Below, one piece after another: positions 17,750 to 26,743 of a stretch of 64,000 nt of DNA. Source of the stretch: Streptomyces sp. GESEQ-35 (GTDB lineage Bacteria; Actinomycetota; Actinomycetes; Streptomycetales; Streptomycetaceae). The stretch spans positions 186,001 to 250,000 of the forward strand of contig NZ_JAFFSX010000006.1 in the NCBI RefSeq assembly GCF_017948485.1, read 5' to 3'. How positions within the stretch are numbered: the stretch's first letter is position 1; the number at the start of each line of letters is the position of its first letter. Below the pieces are notes generated by a model that saw nothing but the letters and a program-made list of their open reading frames with translations, was not told the origin of the DNA and searched no databases. The position numbers and the translations under genes are program-made.

Positions 17750-20245
17750 TCAGCCCGCCGTCGGGATCTGCGGGGCCAGCAGGGCGGGCAGACGGGTCGT
17801 CCTGGGCTTGGGCGGGACCTCGGCCACGGCGCGCGGCAGTGCCTGCTCAACGCCGTGGACCACGGACAGATGGCGCTCCGCGCGGCCGAAGGCCGTGTAG
17901 ATCCAGGGGCGGCTGAGTGCCTGGGCGGCGTCGCCGGGCAGCACCACGACCACCGCGGGCCACCGGGCGCCCACCGCCTGGTGTGCGGTCAGCGCCCACC
18001 CGTGCCGTACGGACTGCTCCACCCGCTCCTTCGGTACGACAACGGAGTCGCCGGCACACGACAGATGCAGTCCGTCGGTGTCGGCCTTCACCACGTGGCC
18101 CGGCAGCGTACGGCCGGGCGCGGGGGAGTAGGCGATCCGGTCGCCGGGGTCGAAGCCGCCGAACCGGCCCTGGCCGGGGTTCAGCCGCTCCTTCAGCGCC
18201 GCGTTCAGCGCGCGCGTACCGGCCGCCCCGCCGTGGCCCGGCGTGATGACCACGGTCTGCTCGGTCGGTACGCCGATCGCCCGTGGCACCGAGTCCGCGA
18301 CGAGCTGCACGGTGCGGTGCACGGCCTCGCCCGCGTCCCGCACCGGCACGATCACGAGCTCCTTGCCGGGGGTATCCACCTGGTTCAGCTCGCCGATGCC
18401 GATTCCGGAGATCAGCTCGCCCAGCGGACCGGGGTCCGGCCGCCGCGAGGCGATCTGCGGGCAGACCCGCGCCGCCAGCAGATCCGCGAACACCCGCCCC
18501 GGACCCGCCGACCACAGCACCCCCGGATCCCCGGCCAGCACCAGCCGCGCCCCGTCCGGCAACGACTCGGTGAGCAGCGCCCCCGTCTCCACATCCAGCT
18601 GCGGAGCGTCCAGCACCACCAGAAGGTCGAGGTCGAGAGCACCGTCCGCGTCCCGGCCCGGGCCTTCGGCACCGGAGAGAAGGCCGGACACCGTGGCGAC
18701 CCGGGAGTCACCCGGCTCGCTCAGCAGCGCCGCGAAGCGGGTACGGCCCAGCGGGGTGTGGGCGGCGGCCCAGGCGCGCAGGCCGAGATCGTGAGCCGTG
18801 CGCAGCAGCGCCGCCGGTTCGGCCAGGGACGCCTCTCCGCCCGTGTGCAGGACGAGACCGTGGGCCGCGACCGCGCGGATCAACTCGCCCGCGGAGCCGG
18901 CCGCCGACGCGGCCCGCTCCCACTCCTCGGCCGAACCGTCCTGCTTGGGCACCGAGTTGATCAGCCGGGCCAGTCCGTCGGCGAGGCTCTCCTCCGCGAG
19001 GGCGTACCGCTCAAGGCCTACGAGGACACGCACCGGGCGGGCGTCGTCGGCCTCGTCGTCCTCCGTGTCGTCCTGGCGCCGGGCCGCCGACTCCTCCAGG
19101 GCGTCCTGGAAGACCAGGGCCTCGCCCTCCGCGAGCGTGTCCTGTACGGCAGCGTCGGCGTCCGGCACTCCTTGCTTGGCCAGCGCGGCGGTGAGTGCCG
19201 GCATGTCCAGGGCGGTGTGCCCCGCAAGGGCGGCCTGCTCCAGGAGCCAGCCGGTGACCGCACGGCCGCGCCGCTCGTCGTCCGGGCCGGACTCGGCGCC
19301 GAGCAGCGCCCGCGCGAACCCGTCGGCCTGCTCGGGCCGCACCCCGGTGACCCGCAGCAACTGCCAGGGGTCCGCCCGCAGCACGTCACCCGCGCTCTCG
19401 CCGAGGACCGCGGCGACCTGCGGGGCGAGCGTCTCCGGGGCGCCGCCGTCGGCCAGCACAGCGCGCACGGCCTCGACGCTTTCCGGCGCGGGGGCCGTGG
19501 ACGTGCCGGTGCTCTGGGCCGCCACGGTCTGCGGGCGGCGTACCGGCTCGGGGGCGTGGCGGCGTGGCGACGGCTCCGGCTCGCTGAAGACGGTGGCCGC
19601 GGGCTTCTCGCCGCTCTCCACGGCGCGTACCGCCGCGAGCAGGTCGGCGGCCGTGCCGCTGAGCTTCGCCCCGGCCGTGATGGGCGCCTTCTTCTCGGCC
19701 TTCCGCCGCTCGATCCGCTCCCGCTCGACCTGCTGGGCAGCGAGCTCGGCCTCGGCCTCGGACACCTTGGCGGCGGCCGCGGCTTCATCCCCCTGGCCCT
19801 CGGCCTCACCCGCGTCCTGACCGGCGCCCGCCCCGGCCCCGACCTCGGAGGCGCCGCCCTCGGCCGACTGGCCCTCGGCATCTCCGGTCGGCTGGCGCTC
19901 GGTGTCCCGGGCCGATTGGCGCTCGGCGTCTTCGGCTGACTCGCCCGCGGTGTCCCGGGTCGGCTGGCGCTCGGTGTCTTCGGTCGACTCGCCCGCGGTG
20001 TCCCGGGTCGGCTGGCCTTCGGTGTCTCCGGTCGGCTGGCGCTCGGTGTCTTCGGTCGACTCGCCCGCGGTGTCCCGGGTCGGCTGGCCTTCGGTGTCTC
20101 CGGTCGACTCGCCCCCGGCGTCCCCGGTCGGCCCGCCCTCCGTCGCCCCCGTCTCCGGTGCGTCGCCCTCCGGTGCGGCCGTGGCGCCCGGGGTCCGCGG
20201 CGCGGCGTTCTCAGCGTCCTCGGTGGGCTCGGGCTCCGTGCTCAC
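17750..20245 (-). CDS. RecD-like helicase-fold protein without recognisable Walker motifs
   Basis: 831 residues. The first 190 are acidic and low complexity with tandem repeats, then a basic helix (ERERIERRKAEKKAP). From about 215 it follows RecD2-type helicases: helix-hairpin-helix-like segments (PWQLLRVTGVRPEQADGFA), then the motor. Where the Walker A GGPGTGKT should be, near 455, it reads LHTGGEASLAEP. The motif II region reads VVLDAPQLD instead of DEA. Motif III-like GDPGVLWSAGPGRVFADLL and the C-terminal WALTAHQAVGARWPAVVVV remain. It therefore looks like a helicase fold that may not hydrolyse ATP, possibly a structural DNA-binding partner. Its ATG overlaps the stop of the aldo/keto reductase by four bases. 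Confidence 0.7.
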   Translation of the reverse strand: MSTEPEPTEDAENAAPRTPGATAAPEGDAPETGATEGGPTGDAGGESTGDTEGQPTRDTAGESTEDTERQPTGDTEGQPTRDTAGESTEDTERQPTRDTAGESAEDAERQSARDTERQPTGDAEGQSAEGGASEVGAGAGAGQDAGEAEGQGDEAAAAAKVSEAEAELAAQQVERERIERRKAEKKAPITAGAKLSGTAADLLAAVRAVESGEKPAATVFSEPEPSPRRHAPEPVRRPQTVAAQSTGTSTAPAPESVEAVRAVLADGGAPETLAPQVAAVLGESAGDVLRADPWQLLRVTGVRPEQADGFARALLGAESGPDDERRGRAVTGWLLEQAALAGHTALDMPALTAALAKQGVPDADAAVQDTLAEGEALVFQDALEESAARRQDDTEDDEADDARPVRVLVGLERYALAEESLADGLARLINSVPKQDGSAEEWERAASAAGSAGELIRAVAAHGLVLHTGGEASLAEPAALLRTAHDLGLRAWAAAHTPLGRTRFAALLSEPGDSRVATVSGLLSGAEGPGRDADGALDLDLLVVLDAPQLDVETGALLTESLPDGARLVLAGDPGVLWSAGPGRVFADLLAARVCPQIASRRPDPGPLGELISGIGIGELNQVDTPGKELVIVPVRDAGEAVHRTVQLVADSVPRAIGVPTEQTVVITPGHGGAAGTRALNAALKERLNPGQGRFGGFDPGDRIAYSPAPGRTLPGHVVKADTDGLHLSCAGDSVVVPKERVEQSVRHGWALTAHQAVGARWPAVVVVLPGDAAQALSRPWIYTAFGRAERHLSVVHGVEQALPRAVAEVPPKPRTTRLPALLAPQIPTAG
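19858..20113 (-). repeat. Coding tandem repeats in the RecD-like protein
   Basis: Near-identical units encode ESTEDTERQPTRDTAG and variants, five or more times, at about residues 45-130. Nucleotide identity between units is high, including third positions, indicating recent expansion and likely length variation between strains. Confidence 0.8.
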
Positions 20246-21225
20246 AGCGTGCTCCAGTCGTGATCGGGATAGCGGTGCACCGGTGCTGACACGTCGTCGA
20301 GCGCCCGGCAGATCTCGTCAGGAAGACTAAGGGCCTCCACTGACAATGCCGCCGAGAGCTGCTGCGCGTTGCGCGCGCCGACGATGGGCGCGCTCACCCC
20401 GGGCCGGTCGCGGACCCAGGCGAGGGCCACCTGGAGCGGGGTCACCGCGAGCCCGTCCGCCGCCGTCGTCACGGCGTCCACGATGCGGGTCGCCGTGTCG
20501 TCGAGGTACGGCGCGACGAACGGCGCCAGATGCTCCGAGGCGCCCCGCGAGTCGGCCGGCGTCGCGTTGCGGTACTTGCCGGTCAGGACACCGCGGCCGA
20601 GCGGGGAGGAGGGCAGCAGGCCGATGCCGAGGTCCAGCGCGGCGGGCAGCACCTCGCGCTCGACGCCGCGCTGGAGCAGCGAGTACTCCATCTGCGTGCT
20701 CGCCAGCCGCGTGCGTATGCCTGATGCCGCGAGCTGCCAGGTCGCCGCCTTCGCGAGCTGCCAGCCGCAGAAGTTGGAGACTCCGGCGTAGCGGGCGCGG
20801 CCGCTGCTGACGGCCAGGTCGAGGGCCTGGAGGGTCTCGTCGAGCGGGGTGTCCGGGTCGAAGGCGTGGATGTGCCACAGGTCGACGTAGTCCGTGCCGA
20901 GCCGGGCGAGTGAGGCGTCCAGGGCGGCGAGCAGATGGCCGCGGGAGCCGTCGAAGCGGCGGTCCGGGTCGGGGACGCTGCCGGCCTTGGTCGAGATGAC
21001 CAGGTCACGGCGGGGCACGAGGCCTTCGATGAGCTGTCCGAGCAGATACTCGGCCTCTCCGTCGCCGTACACGTCCGCCGTGTCGATGAGGGTCCCGCCC
21101 GCTTCCCAGAACGTTTTCATCAGGTCCGCGGCGTCATGCTCGTCGGTGTCCCTGCCCCAGGTGAGGGTGCCGAGTCCGATGCGGGACACACGCAGGCCGG
21201 TGCGGCCGAGATGCCTCTGCTCCAT
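20242..21225 (-). CDS. Aldo/keto reductase
   Basis: 327 residues from ATG 21225 (MEQRHLGRTGLRVSRIGLG). The catalytic tetrad of the NADPH-dependent family can be placed: Asp in DTADVYGDGEAE, the adjacent Tyr, Lys in STKAG, and His in DYVDLWHIHAFD. The C-terminal nucleotide-binding segment (PIVGARNAQQL) is typical. It probably reduces a small aldehyde or ketone; the substrate is unknown. The stop overlaps the start of the RecD-like gene, so both are co-transcribed although their functions look unrelated. It is divergent from the F420 oxidoreductase, with a 177-bp gap that must hold both promoters. Confidence 0.9.
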   Translation of the reverse strand: MEQRHLGRTGLRVSRIGLGTLTWGRDTDEHDAADLMKTFWEAGGTLIDTADVYGDGEAEYLLGQLIEGLVPRRDLVISTKAGSVPDPDRRFDGSRGHLLAALDASLARLGTDYVDLWHIHAFDPDTPLDETLQALDLAVSSGRARYAGVSNFCGWQLAKAATWQLAASGIRTRLASTQMEYSLLQRGVEREVLPAALDLGIGLLPSSPLGRGVLTGKYRNATPADSRGASEHLAPFVAPYLDDTATRIVDAVTTAADGLAVTPLQVALAWVRDRPGVSAPIVGARNAQQLSAALSVEALSLPDEICRALDDVSAPVHRYPDHDWSTL

Positions 21226-21402
21226 GAACGCCGAGATTACTGGCCAGAACCTGTCGCGTGGGGGCCTGTGGATAACGGATTCCGTCAGGGGCACGGGAAT
21301 TGTCGTGAAGGCGCCGACACCGACCGCGACCTGCACCTGCGGGCCCGCGCGCGCTAAGGTCTCGGGGCAAGGGACGTTACTGATCGGTAAGGGGAATCCG
21401 CC

Positions 21403-22458
21403 ATGCAGCTCGGGATCAACCTCGGCTACTGGGGCGCCGGAATGGACGCGGACAATCTCGCCGTCGCGAAGGAGGCCGACCGGCTCGGGTATGCCGTCTG
21501 CTGGGCCGCCGAGGCGTACGGCTCGGACGCGGCCACCGTGCTGACCTGGGTCGCCGCCCAGACCGAGCGCATCGACGTCGGCTCCGCCATCTTCCAGATC
21601 CCGGCCCGGCAGCCGGCGATGACCGCCATGACCGCCGCCACGCTCGACTCGCTGTCCGGCGGCCGCTTCCGGCTCGGTCTCGGCGTCTCCGGGCCGCAGG
21701 TCTCCGAGGGCTGGTACGGCGTCAAGTTCGACAAGCCGCTGTCCCGGACCCGCGAGTACGTGGAGATCGTACGGAAGGCGATGACGCGGGAGCGGCTGTC
21801 GTACGACGGCGAGCACTGGACGCTGCCGCTGCCCGGCGGCCCCGGCAAGCCGATCAAGCTGACGGTGCATCCGGAGCGCGAGCACATCCCGCTGTACATC
21901 GCCGCGATCGGCCCCAAGAACCTTGAGCAGACCGGCGAGATCGCCGACGGAGCCCTGCTCATCTTCCCCTCCGCCGACCACCTCGAGGACACCGCGATCA
22001 CCTACCTGCGGGCCGGGCGTGAGAAGGCCGGGAAGACCCTCGACGGGTTCGACGTCTGCCCGACGCTGCCGCTCGCGGTCGGTGCCGACAAGGATGTGAC
22101 CACGCTGGCCGACGCCTTCCGCCCGTACACCGCGCTGTACGTCGGCGGCATGGGCAGCGCCAAGCAGAACTTCTACAACCAGCTCGCCCAGCGCATGGGG
22201 TACGAGCAGGCGGCCGCCGAGATCCAGGAGAAGTACCTCTCCGGCGACAAGCAGGGCGCGGCGGCCGCCGTTCCGCACGAGCTGATCGACCAGACCACGC
22301 TGCTCGGCTCCGTGGACCGCATCGCGGACCGGATGAAGGCCTACGCGGCCGCCGGGGTCACCACCCTGTCCCTCAACCCGGCGGGCTTCACGCTGGACGA
22401 GCGCCTCGCCTCGCTGCGGGCCGGAACCGAGGCGCTGGAGCGGGCCGGGCTGGCGTAA
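21403..22458 (+). CDS. LLM-class F420-dependent oxidoreductase
   Basis: 351 residues, preceded by AAGGGGAA nine bases upstream. The sequence follows the bacterial luciferase-like TIM barrel: the N-terminal LGINLGYWGAG strand, GYAVCWAAEAYGSDA, the conserved SGGRFRLGLGVSGPQVSEGW segment, and SVDRIADRMKAYAAAGVTTL near the C-terminus. F420-dependent members transfer hydride between coenzyme F420 and varied substrates. In actinobacteria such enzymes number in the dozens, so the substrate stays open. It is monocistronic: a 15-bp hairpin follows immediately. Confidence 0.88.
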   Translation: MQLGINLGYWGAGMDADNLAVAKEADRLGYAVCWAAEAYGSDAATVLTWVAAQTERIDVGSAIFQIPARQPAMTAMTAATLDSLSGGRFRLGLGVSGPQVSEGWYGVKFDKPLSRTREYVEIVRKAMTRERLSYDGEHWTLPLPGGPGKPIKLTVHPEREHIPLYIAAIGPKNLEQTGEIADGALLIFPSADHLEDTAITYLRAGREKAGKTLDGFDVCPTLPLAVGADKDVTTLADAFRPYTALYVGGMGSAKQNFYNQLAQRMGYEQAAAEIQEKYLSGDKQGAAAAVPHELIDQTTLLGSVDRIADRMKAYAAAGVTTLSLNPAGFTLDERLASLRAGTEALERAGLA

Positions 22459-22473
22459 CACGGAGGAAGTTCT

Positions 22474-22516
22474 ACGGCCGTGGTGGGGGCTCGGGGGTCT
22501 TCCCCGCCACGGCCGT
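22474..22516 (+). terminator. Terminator after the F420 oxidoreductase
   Basis: A 15-bp stem with one G-T pair (22474-22488 with 22502-22516) around a 13-base loop. Confidence 0.7.
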
Positions 22517-22669
22517 CATGCAGCACAACGCGCCGGAGCGCGCACGGTTACGCCCTCGGCGGACACAGGTCGTCATCCTTTTGGCGGAGTTGTCCGACAC
22601 AGCTGTTGCAGCGTCTCTCGCACCGCATTTGACTCGTTCTTTGCGGAACCCTGCAGAGAGGTGCGCACG

Positions 22670-23458
22670 ATGCTTTCGGCCAAGAGTCTGTTCCAGGAGA
22701 TCCTCGACAACGACGAGTCCTTCCGCCTGTTCTGCTCCATCGCCGCCAGCGGGGAGTCGCAGGGCGGCTGGGAGAACGCCCGCATCGCCGCGCTCGTTCC
22801 CGACAGCGAGCGCTCACTCGCCCCCAAGATCACCCGGCATGGCGCGGACGAGGACAAGCACGGGCGGATCTTCAACGCCCTGATGAAGAAGCGCGGCCTC
22901 GATCCCGTCCCGGTACCGCCCGAGACCGACTACACCATGCTCCTGGAGAAGAACGGCATCGGCCTCGCGCACGACAAGCTCAAGCGCGACGAGCCCCTCA
23001 CCGTCCAGGACATCGTCACCTATCTCTCGCACAGCCGTGTTACCGAACAGCGCGCCTCGGAGCAGATGGACATGCTCCGCACGTACTTCGCCGACCACCC
23101 CGACCTCGGCCGGGCGGTGAAGATGATCTCCAACGACGAGGACAACCATCTCGCCTACTGCCACGAGGAACTGCTGCGCTTCGCCCACGCCGGCCACGGC
23201 CGGGCCATCCAGCGGACGCTGCGGGAGTGCGCTCTCGCCGAGATCCGGATCTACCGGGACGTCAGTCTCGCCGTGATGTCCCACATGGGGCGCGTCCTCG
23301 GCTGGCCGAAGCCGAAGGCGGCGGTGCTCGCGGCGGGCATCCACGCGGTGTACGTGTACGAGCGGGCCGGGGGCTGGCGCCGGATGGTCAGCCTGAAGAT
23401 GCCGGAACGGCGCGACGCCCTCGGCGGCCCCGCCACCTCGGCCCCCGAGTTCGCCTGA
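22670..23458 (+). CDS. Ferritin-like domain protein
   Basis: 262 residues from ATG 22670; GAGAGG upstream fits this start better than GTG 22661. Four helices carry diiron-type ligands: the E in SGESQGGWENA, EDKHGR, EQRASEQMDM and EDNHLAYCHEE. The EDxHxxYCHEE and EDKH patterns are typical of ferritin/rubrerythrin-like carboxylate-bridged iron proteins. Length exceeds bacterioferritin because of a C-terminal extension (residues 195-262) with a hydrophobic helix around AKAAVLAAGIHAVYVY, perhaps membrane-associated. The physiological role is unknown; iron oxidation or storage, or a diiron hydroxylase, are possible. The stop codon lies inside a heptanucleotide repeat. Confidence 0.75.
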   Translation: MLSAKSLFQEILDNDESFRLFCSIAASGESQGGWENARIAALVPDSERSLAPKITRHGADEDKHGRIFNALMKKRGLDPVPVPPETDYTMLLEKNGIGLAHDKLKRDEPLTVQDIVTYLSHSRVTEQRASEQMDMLRTYFADHPDLGRAVKMISNDEDNHLAYCHEELLRFAHAGHGRAIQRTLRECALAEIRIYRDVSLAVMSHMGRVLGWPKPKAAVLAAGIHAVYVYERAGGWRRMVSLKMPERRDALGGPATSAPEFA

Positions 23459-23515
23459 AGCCTTGAGCCCGAAGCCCGAAGCCCGAAGCCCGAAGCCTGA
23501 AACCTGAAGCCCGAA
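23453..23515. repeat. Heptanucleotide tandem repeat (GCCCGAA)n
   Basis: Nine consecutive 7-bp units, five of them exactly GCCCGAA, begin at the stop codon of the ferritin-like gene and fill the gap to the convergent corA. A 7-bp unit shifts frame with each copy, so copy number could alter the 3' end of the upstream gene. Confidence 0.9.
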
Positions 23516-23524
23516 GAACAGCGC

Positions 23525-24532
23525 CTACAACCAGCCCCGGCTCTTGAACAGCCGGTACAGCGAGACCTCCAGGACGGCCATGGCCGCGATCAGCGCCGGA
23601 TACGACCACAGCCAGTGCAGCTCCGGCATGTGGTCGAAGTTCATGCCGTAGATCCCCGCGATCATCGTGGGGACCGCGGCCATGGCCGCCCACGCGGAGA
23701 TCTTCCGCATGTCGTCGTTCTGCCGCACGCTCATCTGGGCCAGATGAGCCGACAGGACGTCCGAGACCAGCCGGTCCAGGCCCTCGACGGACTCGTTCAC
23801 ACGCGTCAGATGGTCGTTGATGTCGCGGAAGAACGGCTGCGCCTTCTCGGCCACGAAGGGCACCCGCAGGCCGACCATGCCGGTGCGCGCCAGCCGGTCC
23901 AGTGGCTGGGCCAGGGGGCCGGTGGCCCGGCGGAACTCCAGGATCTGCCGCTTGAAGTTGTAGATGCGGGACGCGGTGTGCCGTGTGCCGCCGCCGGTCG
24001 GCGAGAACACCTCCGCCTCCAGCTCCTCCAGGTCGGTGCCCAGTTCGCCCGCCACGTCCACGTAGTGGTCGACGATGGCGTCGGCGATCGCGTAGAGCAC
24101 CCCCGTGGGGCCGTGCCGCAGCATCTCGGGCTCCGCCTCCAGCCGCCGCCGTACCTCCGTGAGCGGAGCTTCCTCGCCGTGCCGAACGGTCACCACGAAC
24201 GAGTCGCCGATGAAGACCATGACCTCGCCCGAGGTGACGTTGTCGCTCTGGGGCTCGTACGCGATCGGCTTGAGGACCATGAACAGCGAATCGTCGTACA
24301 CCTCGAGCTTGGGGCGCTGATGGGCGGTCAGGGCGTCCTCGACGGCCAGCGGGTGCAGTCCGAACTCCTCCGTGACCCGGCCGAACTCGCCCTCCGTCGG
24401 CTCGTACAGCCCGATCCACACGAACGCGTCCCCGCCCACACGGCAGAGCGCCAGGGCGTCGGAGAAGTCCTCGGGCCCCTCTGTCCGTATCCCGTCGCGG
24501 TAGACGGCGCAGTCGACGATCACGGAGCGCAT
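23525..24532 (-). CDS. corA: CorA-type magnesium/cobalt transporter
   Basis: 335 residues from ATG 24532 (MRSVIVDCAVYRDG). The long N-terminal alpha/beta domain and stalk helix are followed by two C-terminal membrane helices. The signature YGMNF closes the first helix (near residue 300), and the second (YPALIAAMAVLEVSLYRLF) ends in a short basic tail, FKSRGWL. Proteins of this family form pentameric channels for Mg2+, Co2+ or Ni2+. A divergent promoter region of only 53 bp separates it from the phosphomutase-like gene. No riboswitch is apparent upstream. Confidence 0.92.
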   Translation of the reverse strand: MRSVIVDCAVYRDGIRTEGPEDFSDALALCRVGGDAFVWIGLYEPTEGEFGRVTEEFGLHPLAVEDALTAHQRPKLEVYDDSLFMVLKPIAYEPQSDNVTSGEVMVFIGDSFVVTVRHGEEAPLTEVRRRLEAEPEMLRHGPTGVLYAIADAIVDHYVDVAGELGTDLEELEAEVFSPTGGGTRHTASRIYNFKRQILEFRRATGPLAQPLDRLARTGMVGLRVPFVAEKAQPFFRDINDHLTRVNESVEGLDRLVSDVLSAHLAQMSVRQNDDMRKISAWAAMAAVPTMIAGIYGMNFDHMPELHWLWSYPALIAAMAVLEVSLYRLFKSRGWL

Positions 24533-24572
24533 TCTCCCGCCCTCCGCCCCAGGACGCACCCCGGTGGACGCC

Positions 24573-24578
24573 TACGCT
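24573..24578 (+). promoter_or_regulatory. Candidate -10 element for a leaderless transcript
   Basis: TACGCT ends seven bases before ATG 24586 and no ribosome site is present. Confidence 0.4.
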
Positions 24579-24585
24579 TGGCCGC

Positions 24586-25272
24586 ATGCCCACGCTGATC
24601 CTCGTCCGGCACGGACGATCCACCGCCAATACCGAGGGACTGCTCGCCGGGTGGACGCCCGGGGTCGCCCTCGACGAGCGCGGCGCCACGCAGGCCGCCG
24701 CGCTGCCCCGGCGGCTTGCCGAGCTGCCGCTCTCCGAGGTCGTCACCAGCCCGCTCCAGCGCTGCCAGGAGACGATCCGGCCGCTGCTCGACGCACGGCC
24801 CGGACTGACGGCGCACACCGACGAACGGATCGGGGAGTGCCACTACGGCGACTGGTCCGGGCGCAAGCTGGCCGAGCTCATGGACGAGCCGCTGATGCAG
24901 GTCGTGCAGGCGCATCCGTCGGCGGCGCAGTTCCCCGGCGGGGAGTCGATGCGGGCGATGGCGACCCGGGCCGCCGAGGCGGTGCGCGAGTGGAACGCGC
25001 GCGTGGAGCGCGATCACGGCGCCGACGCCGTCTATCTCATGTGCTCGCACGGCGACATCATCAAGTCCCTCGTGGCGGACGCGCTCGGACTTCATCTCGA
25101 CCAGTTCCAGCGGGTCTCCGTGGAGCCCTGCTCGATCACCGCCATCCGCTACACGCGCCTCAGGCCGTTTCTCGTTCGCCTCGGTGACACCGGGGATTTC
25201 GCGTCCCTTGCGCCGCGCGAGGAACCCCCGTCAGGAGACGCACCGGTCGGGGGCGATGCGGGCGCACCGTGA
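24586..25272 (+). CDS. MSMEG_4193-type histidine phosphatase (putative phosphomutase)
   Basis: 228 residues. The catalytic RHG motif is at residues 8-10 (LVRHGRSTAN). The second histidine lies in MCSHGDIIK, and the acid/base glutamate probably in GECHYGDW. Together with the next two genes and mshC it forms a neighbourhood conserved in mycothiol-producing actinobacteria; I recall all three upstream genes being defined as separate TIGR families. The enzyme may act on a phosphorylated sugar or inositol compound, but nothing in the sequence proves it. The C-terminal 30 residues are disordered. A short gap of 98 bp precedes the DUF3090 gene. Confidence 0.88.
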   Translation: MPTLILVRHGRSTANTEGLLAGWTPGVALDERGATQAAALPRRLAELPLSEVVTSPLQRCQETIRPLLDARPGLTAHTDERIGECHYGDWSGRKLAELMDEPLMQVVQAHPSAAQFPGGESMRAMATRAAEAVREWNARVERDHGADAVYLMCSHGDIIKSLVADALGLHLDQFQRVSVEPCSITAIRYTRLRPFLVRLGDTGDFASLAPREEPPSGDAPVGGDAGAP

Positions 25273-25370
25273 TCGTCAACCGCAGTAGGGTGAAGCGGTC
25301 GAGGCGGCGCTGAGCGAGTTCCGGTGGCCGCACCGGCCGGTCCCGATATCGATTCCAATGGAGACAGGAC

Positions 25371-25961
25371 GTGTCCCGTCAGGTGTTCCTCTACGATCCG
25401 CCGGACCGCTTCGTGGCCGGAACGGTCGGACTGCCCGGGCGCCGTACGTTCTTCCTCCAGGCCATCGCCGGTTCCCGGGTGACCAGCGTGGCCCTGGAGA
25501 AGACCCAGGTCGCCGCGCTCGCCGAGCGTATGGAAGAACTGCTCGACGAGGTGGTACGACGCAGTGGCGGCAACGCCGCCGTCCCTGCCGTGACGCCCAC
25601 CGAGGTCGCCGACACGGCCCCGCTGGAAGCCCCGATCGAGGAGGAGTTCCGCGTCGGCACCATGGCTCTCGCCTGGGACGGCGAGGAGCAGCGCATGATC
25701 GTCGAGGCGCAGGCCCTCGTCGAGCTGGACGCCGACTCCGAGGAGGACCTCGCCGAGGCCGAGGAGCGGCTGCTCCAGGACGAGGAGAACGGACCCCCGA
25801 TGCTGCGGGTCCGGCTCACCGGCTCCCAGGCCCGCGCGTTCGCCAAGCGCGCCCTGGACGTCGTCAACGCCGGGCGGCCGCCGTGCCCGCTGTGCAGCCT
25901 CCCGCTCGACCCGGAAGGACACGTATGTCCGCGCCAGAACGGATACCGCCGCGGAGCGTGA
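25371..25961 (+). CDS. DUF3090 family protein
   Basis: 196 residues starting from GTG 25371 (SRQVFLYDPPDRFVAGTVG). The family is restricted to actinobacteria and is linked to mshC by gene order. The C-terminus carries a compact Cys cluster, CPLCSLPLDPEGHVCPRQNG, which could bind one zinc. The central portion is acidic (EEDLAEAEERLLQDEENG). Its 3' end overlaps the SCO1664-family gene by 37 bases, so translation is coupled. Function is unknown; participation in mycothiol or nucleotide-linked chemistry is inferred from context only. Confidence 0.9.
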   Translation: MSRQVFLYDPPDRFVAGTVGLPGRRTFFLQAIAGSRVTSVALEKTQVAALAERMEELLDEVVRRSGGNAAVPAVTPTEVADTAPLEAPIEEEFRVGTMALAWDGEEQRMIVEAQALVELDADSEEDLAEAEERLLQDEENGPPMLRVRLTGSQARAFAKRALDVVNAGRPPCPLCSLPLDPEGHVCPRQNGYRRGA

Positions 25962-26743
25962 CCACGACCCAGCTGCTCACCCGGGGTGAGCTCACGGTCC
26001 GCGGGCAGATCCGGGACGCCTCGAACGCGGTGCTGTACTGCTCCGTCGCCCACGACGGGGAGGAGGCCTTCTGCGTCTACAAACCCGTCCGCGGGGAGCG
26101 CCCCCTCTGGGACTTCCCCGACGGCACCCTCGCCCAGCGCGAGGTCGCCGCGTACGAGGTGTCCGAGGCCACCGGATGGGGCCTGGTGCCCACCACCGTG
26201 CTGCGCGACGGGCCCTACGGAGAGGGCATGGTCCAGCTGTGGATCGAGGGCGTGCCCGGAGCCGAGCTGCTGGCCCTCGTGGACGGTGAGGAGCCGGAGG
26301 AGGGCTGGAGGGCGATCGGCTTCGCCGAGGTCGGCGACGGAAAGACGGCGCTGCTGGTGCACGCCGACGACGAACGGCTGCGCAGGCTCGCCGTCCTCGA
26401 CGCCGTGATCAACAACGCGGACCGCAAGGGCGGCCATCTGCTGCCCGCCGACGGCGGCCGGCTGTACGCCATCGACCACGGCGTGACCTTCAACACCGAG
26501 AACAAGCTGCGCACACTGCTGTGGGGTTGGGCTGGTGAGCCGCTCACGGGTGAGTCCATGGACGTCCTCAAGGGACTCAAGGACGGCCTGGGCGACGGCG
26601 GAGCCCTCGCGGCCCGTCTGGCCGGGCTGATCACCGGCGCCGAGGTCGATGCCACGCGCGCGCGTGTCGACGCACTGCTCACCGCGGGGGTCCATCCGGA
26701 GCCGAGCGGGGAGTGGCCGGCCATTCCATGGCCGCCTGTGTAG
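25925..26743 (+). CDS. SCO1664-family protein (PI3/PI4 kinase-like fold)
   Basis: 272 residues from ATG 25925, with GGAAGGA upstream and a 37-base overlap with the DUF3090 gene. It has the reduced phosphatidylinositol-kinase-like core of this actinobacterial family: a lysine-bearing strand (FCVYKPVRGERPLWDF), a catalytic-loop-like segment LDAVINNADRKGGHLL (NNADRKGGH in place of the D-R-H-xx-N motif), and the metal-binding DHGVTF. These suggest an ATP-dependent phosphotransferase acting on a protein or a small molecule. With the phosphomutase-like and DUF3090 proteins it is a fixed partner of mshC. The substrate is not known to me. Confidence 0.88.
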   Translation: MSAPERIPPRSVTTTQLLTRGELTVRGQIRDASNAVLYCSVAHDGEEAFCVYKPVRGERPLWDFPDGTLAQREVAAYEVSEATGWGLVPTTVLRDGPYGEGMVQLWIEGVPGAELLALVDGEEPEEGWRAIGFAEVGDGKTALLVHADDERLRRLAVLDAVINNADRKGGHLLPADGGRLYAIDHGVTFNTENKLRTLLWGWAGEPLTGESMDVLKGLKDGLGDGGALAARLAGLITGAEVDATRARVDALLTAGVHPEPSGEWPAIPWPPV

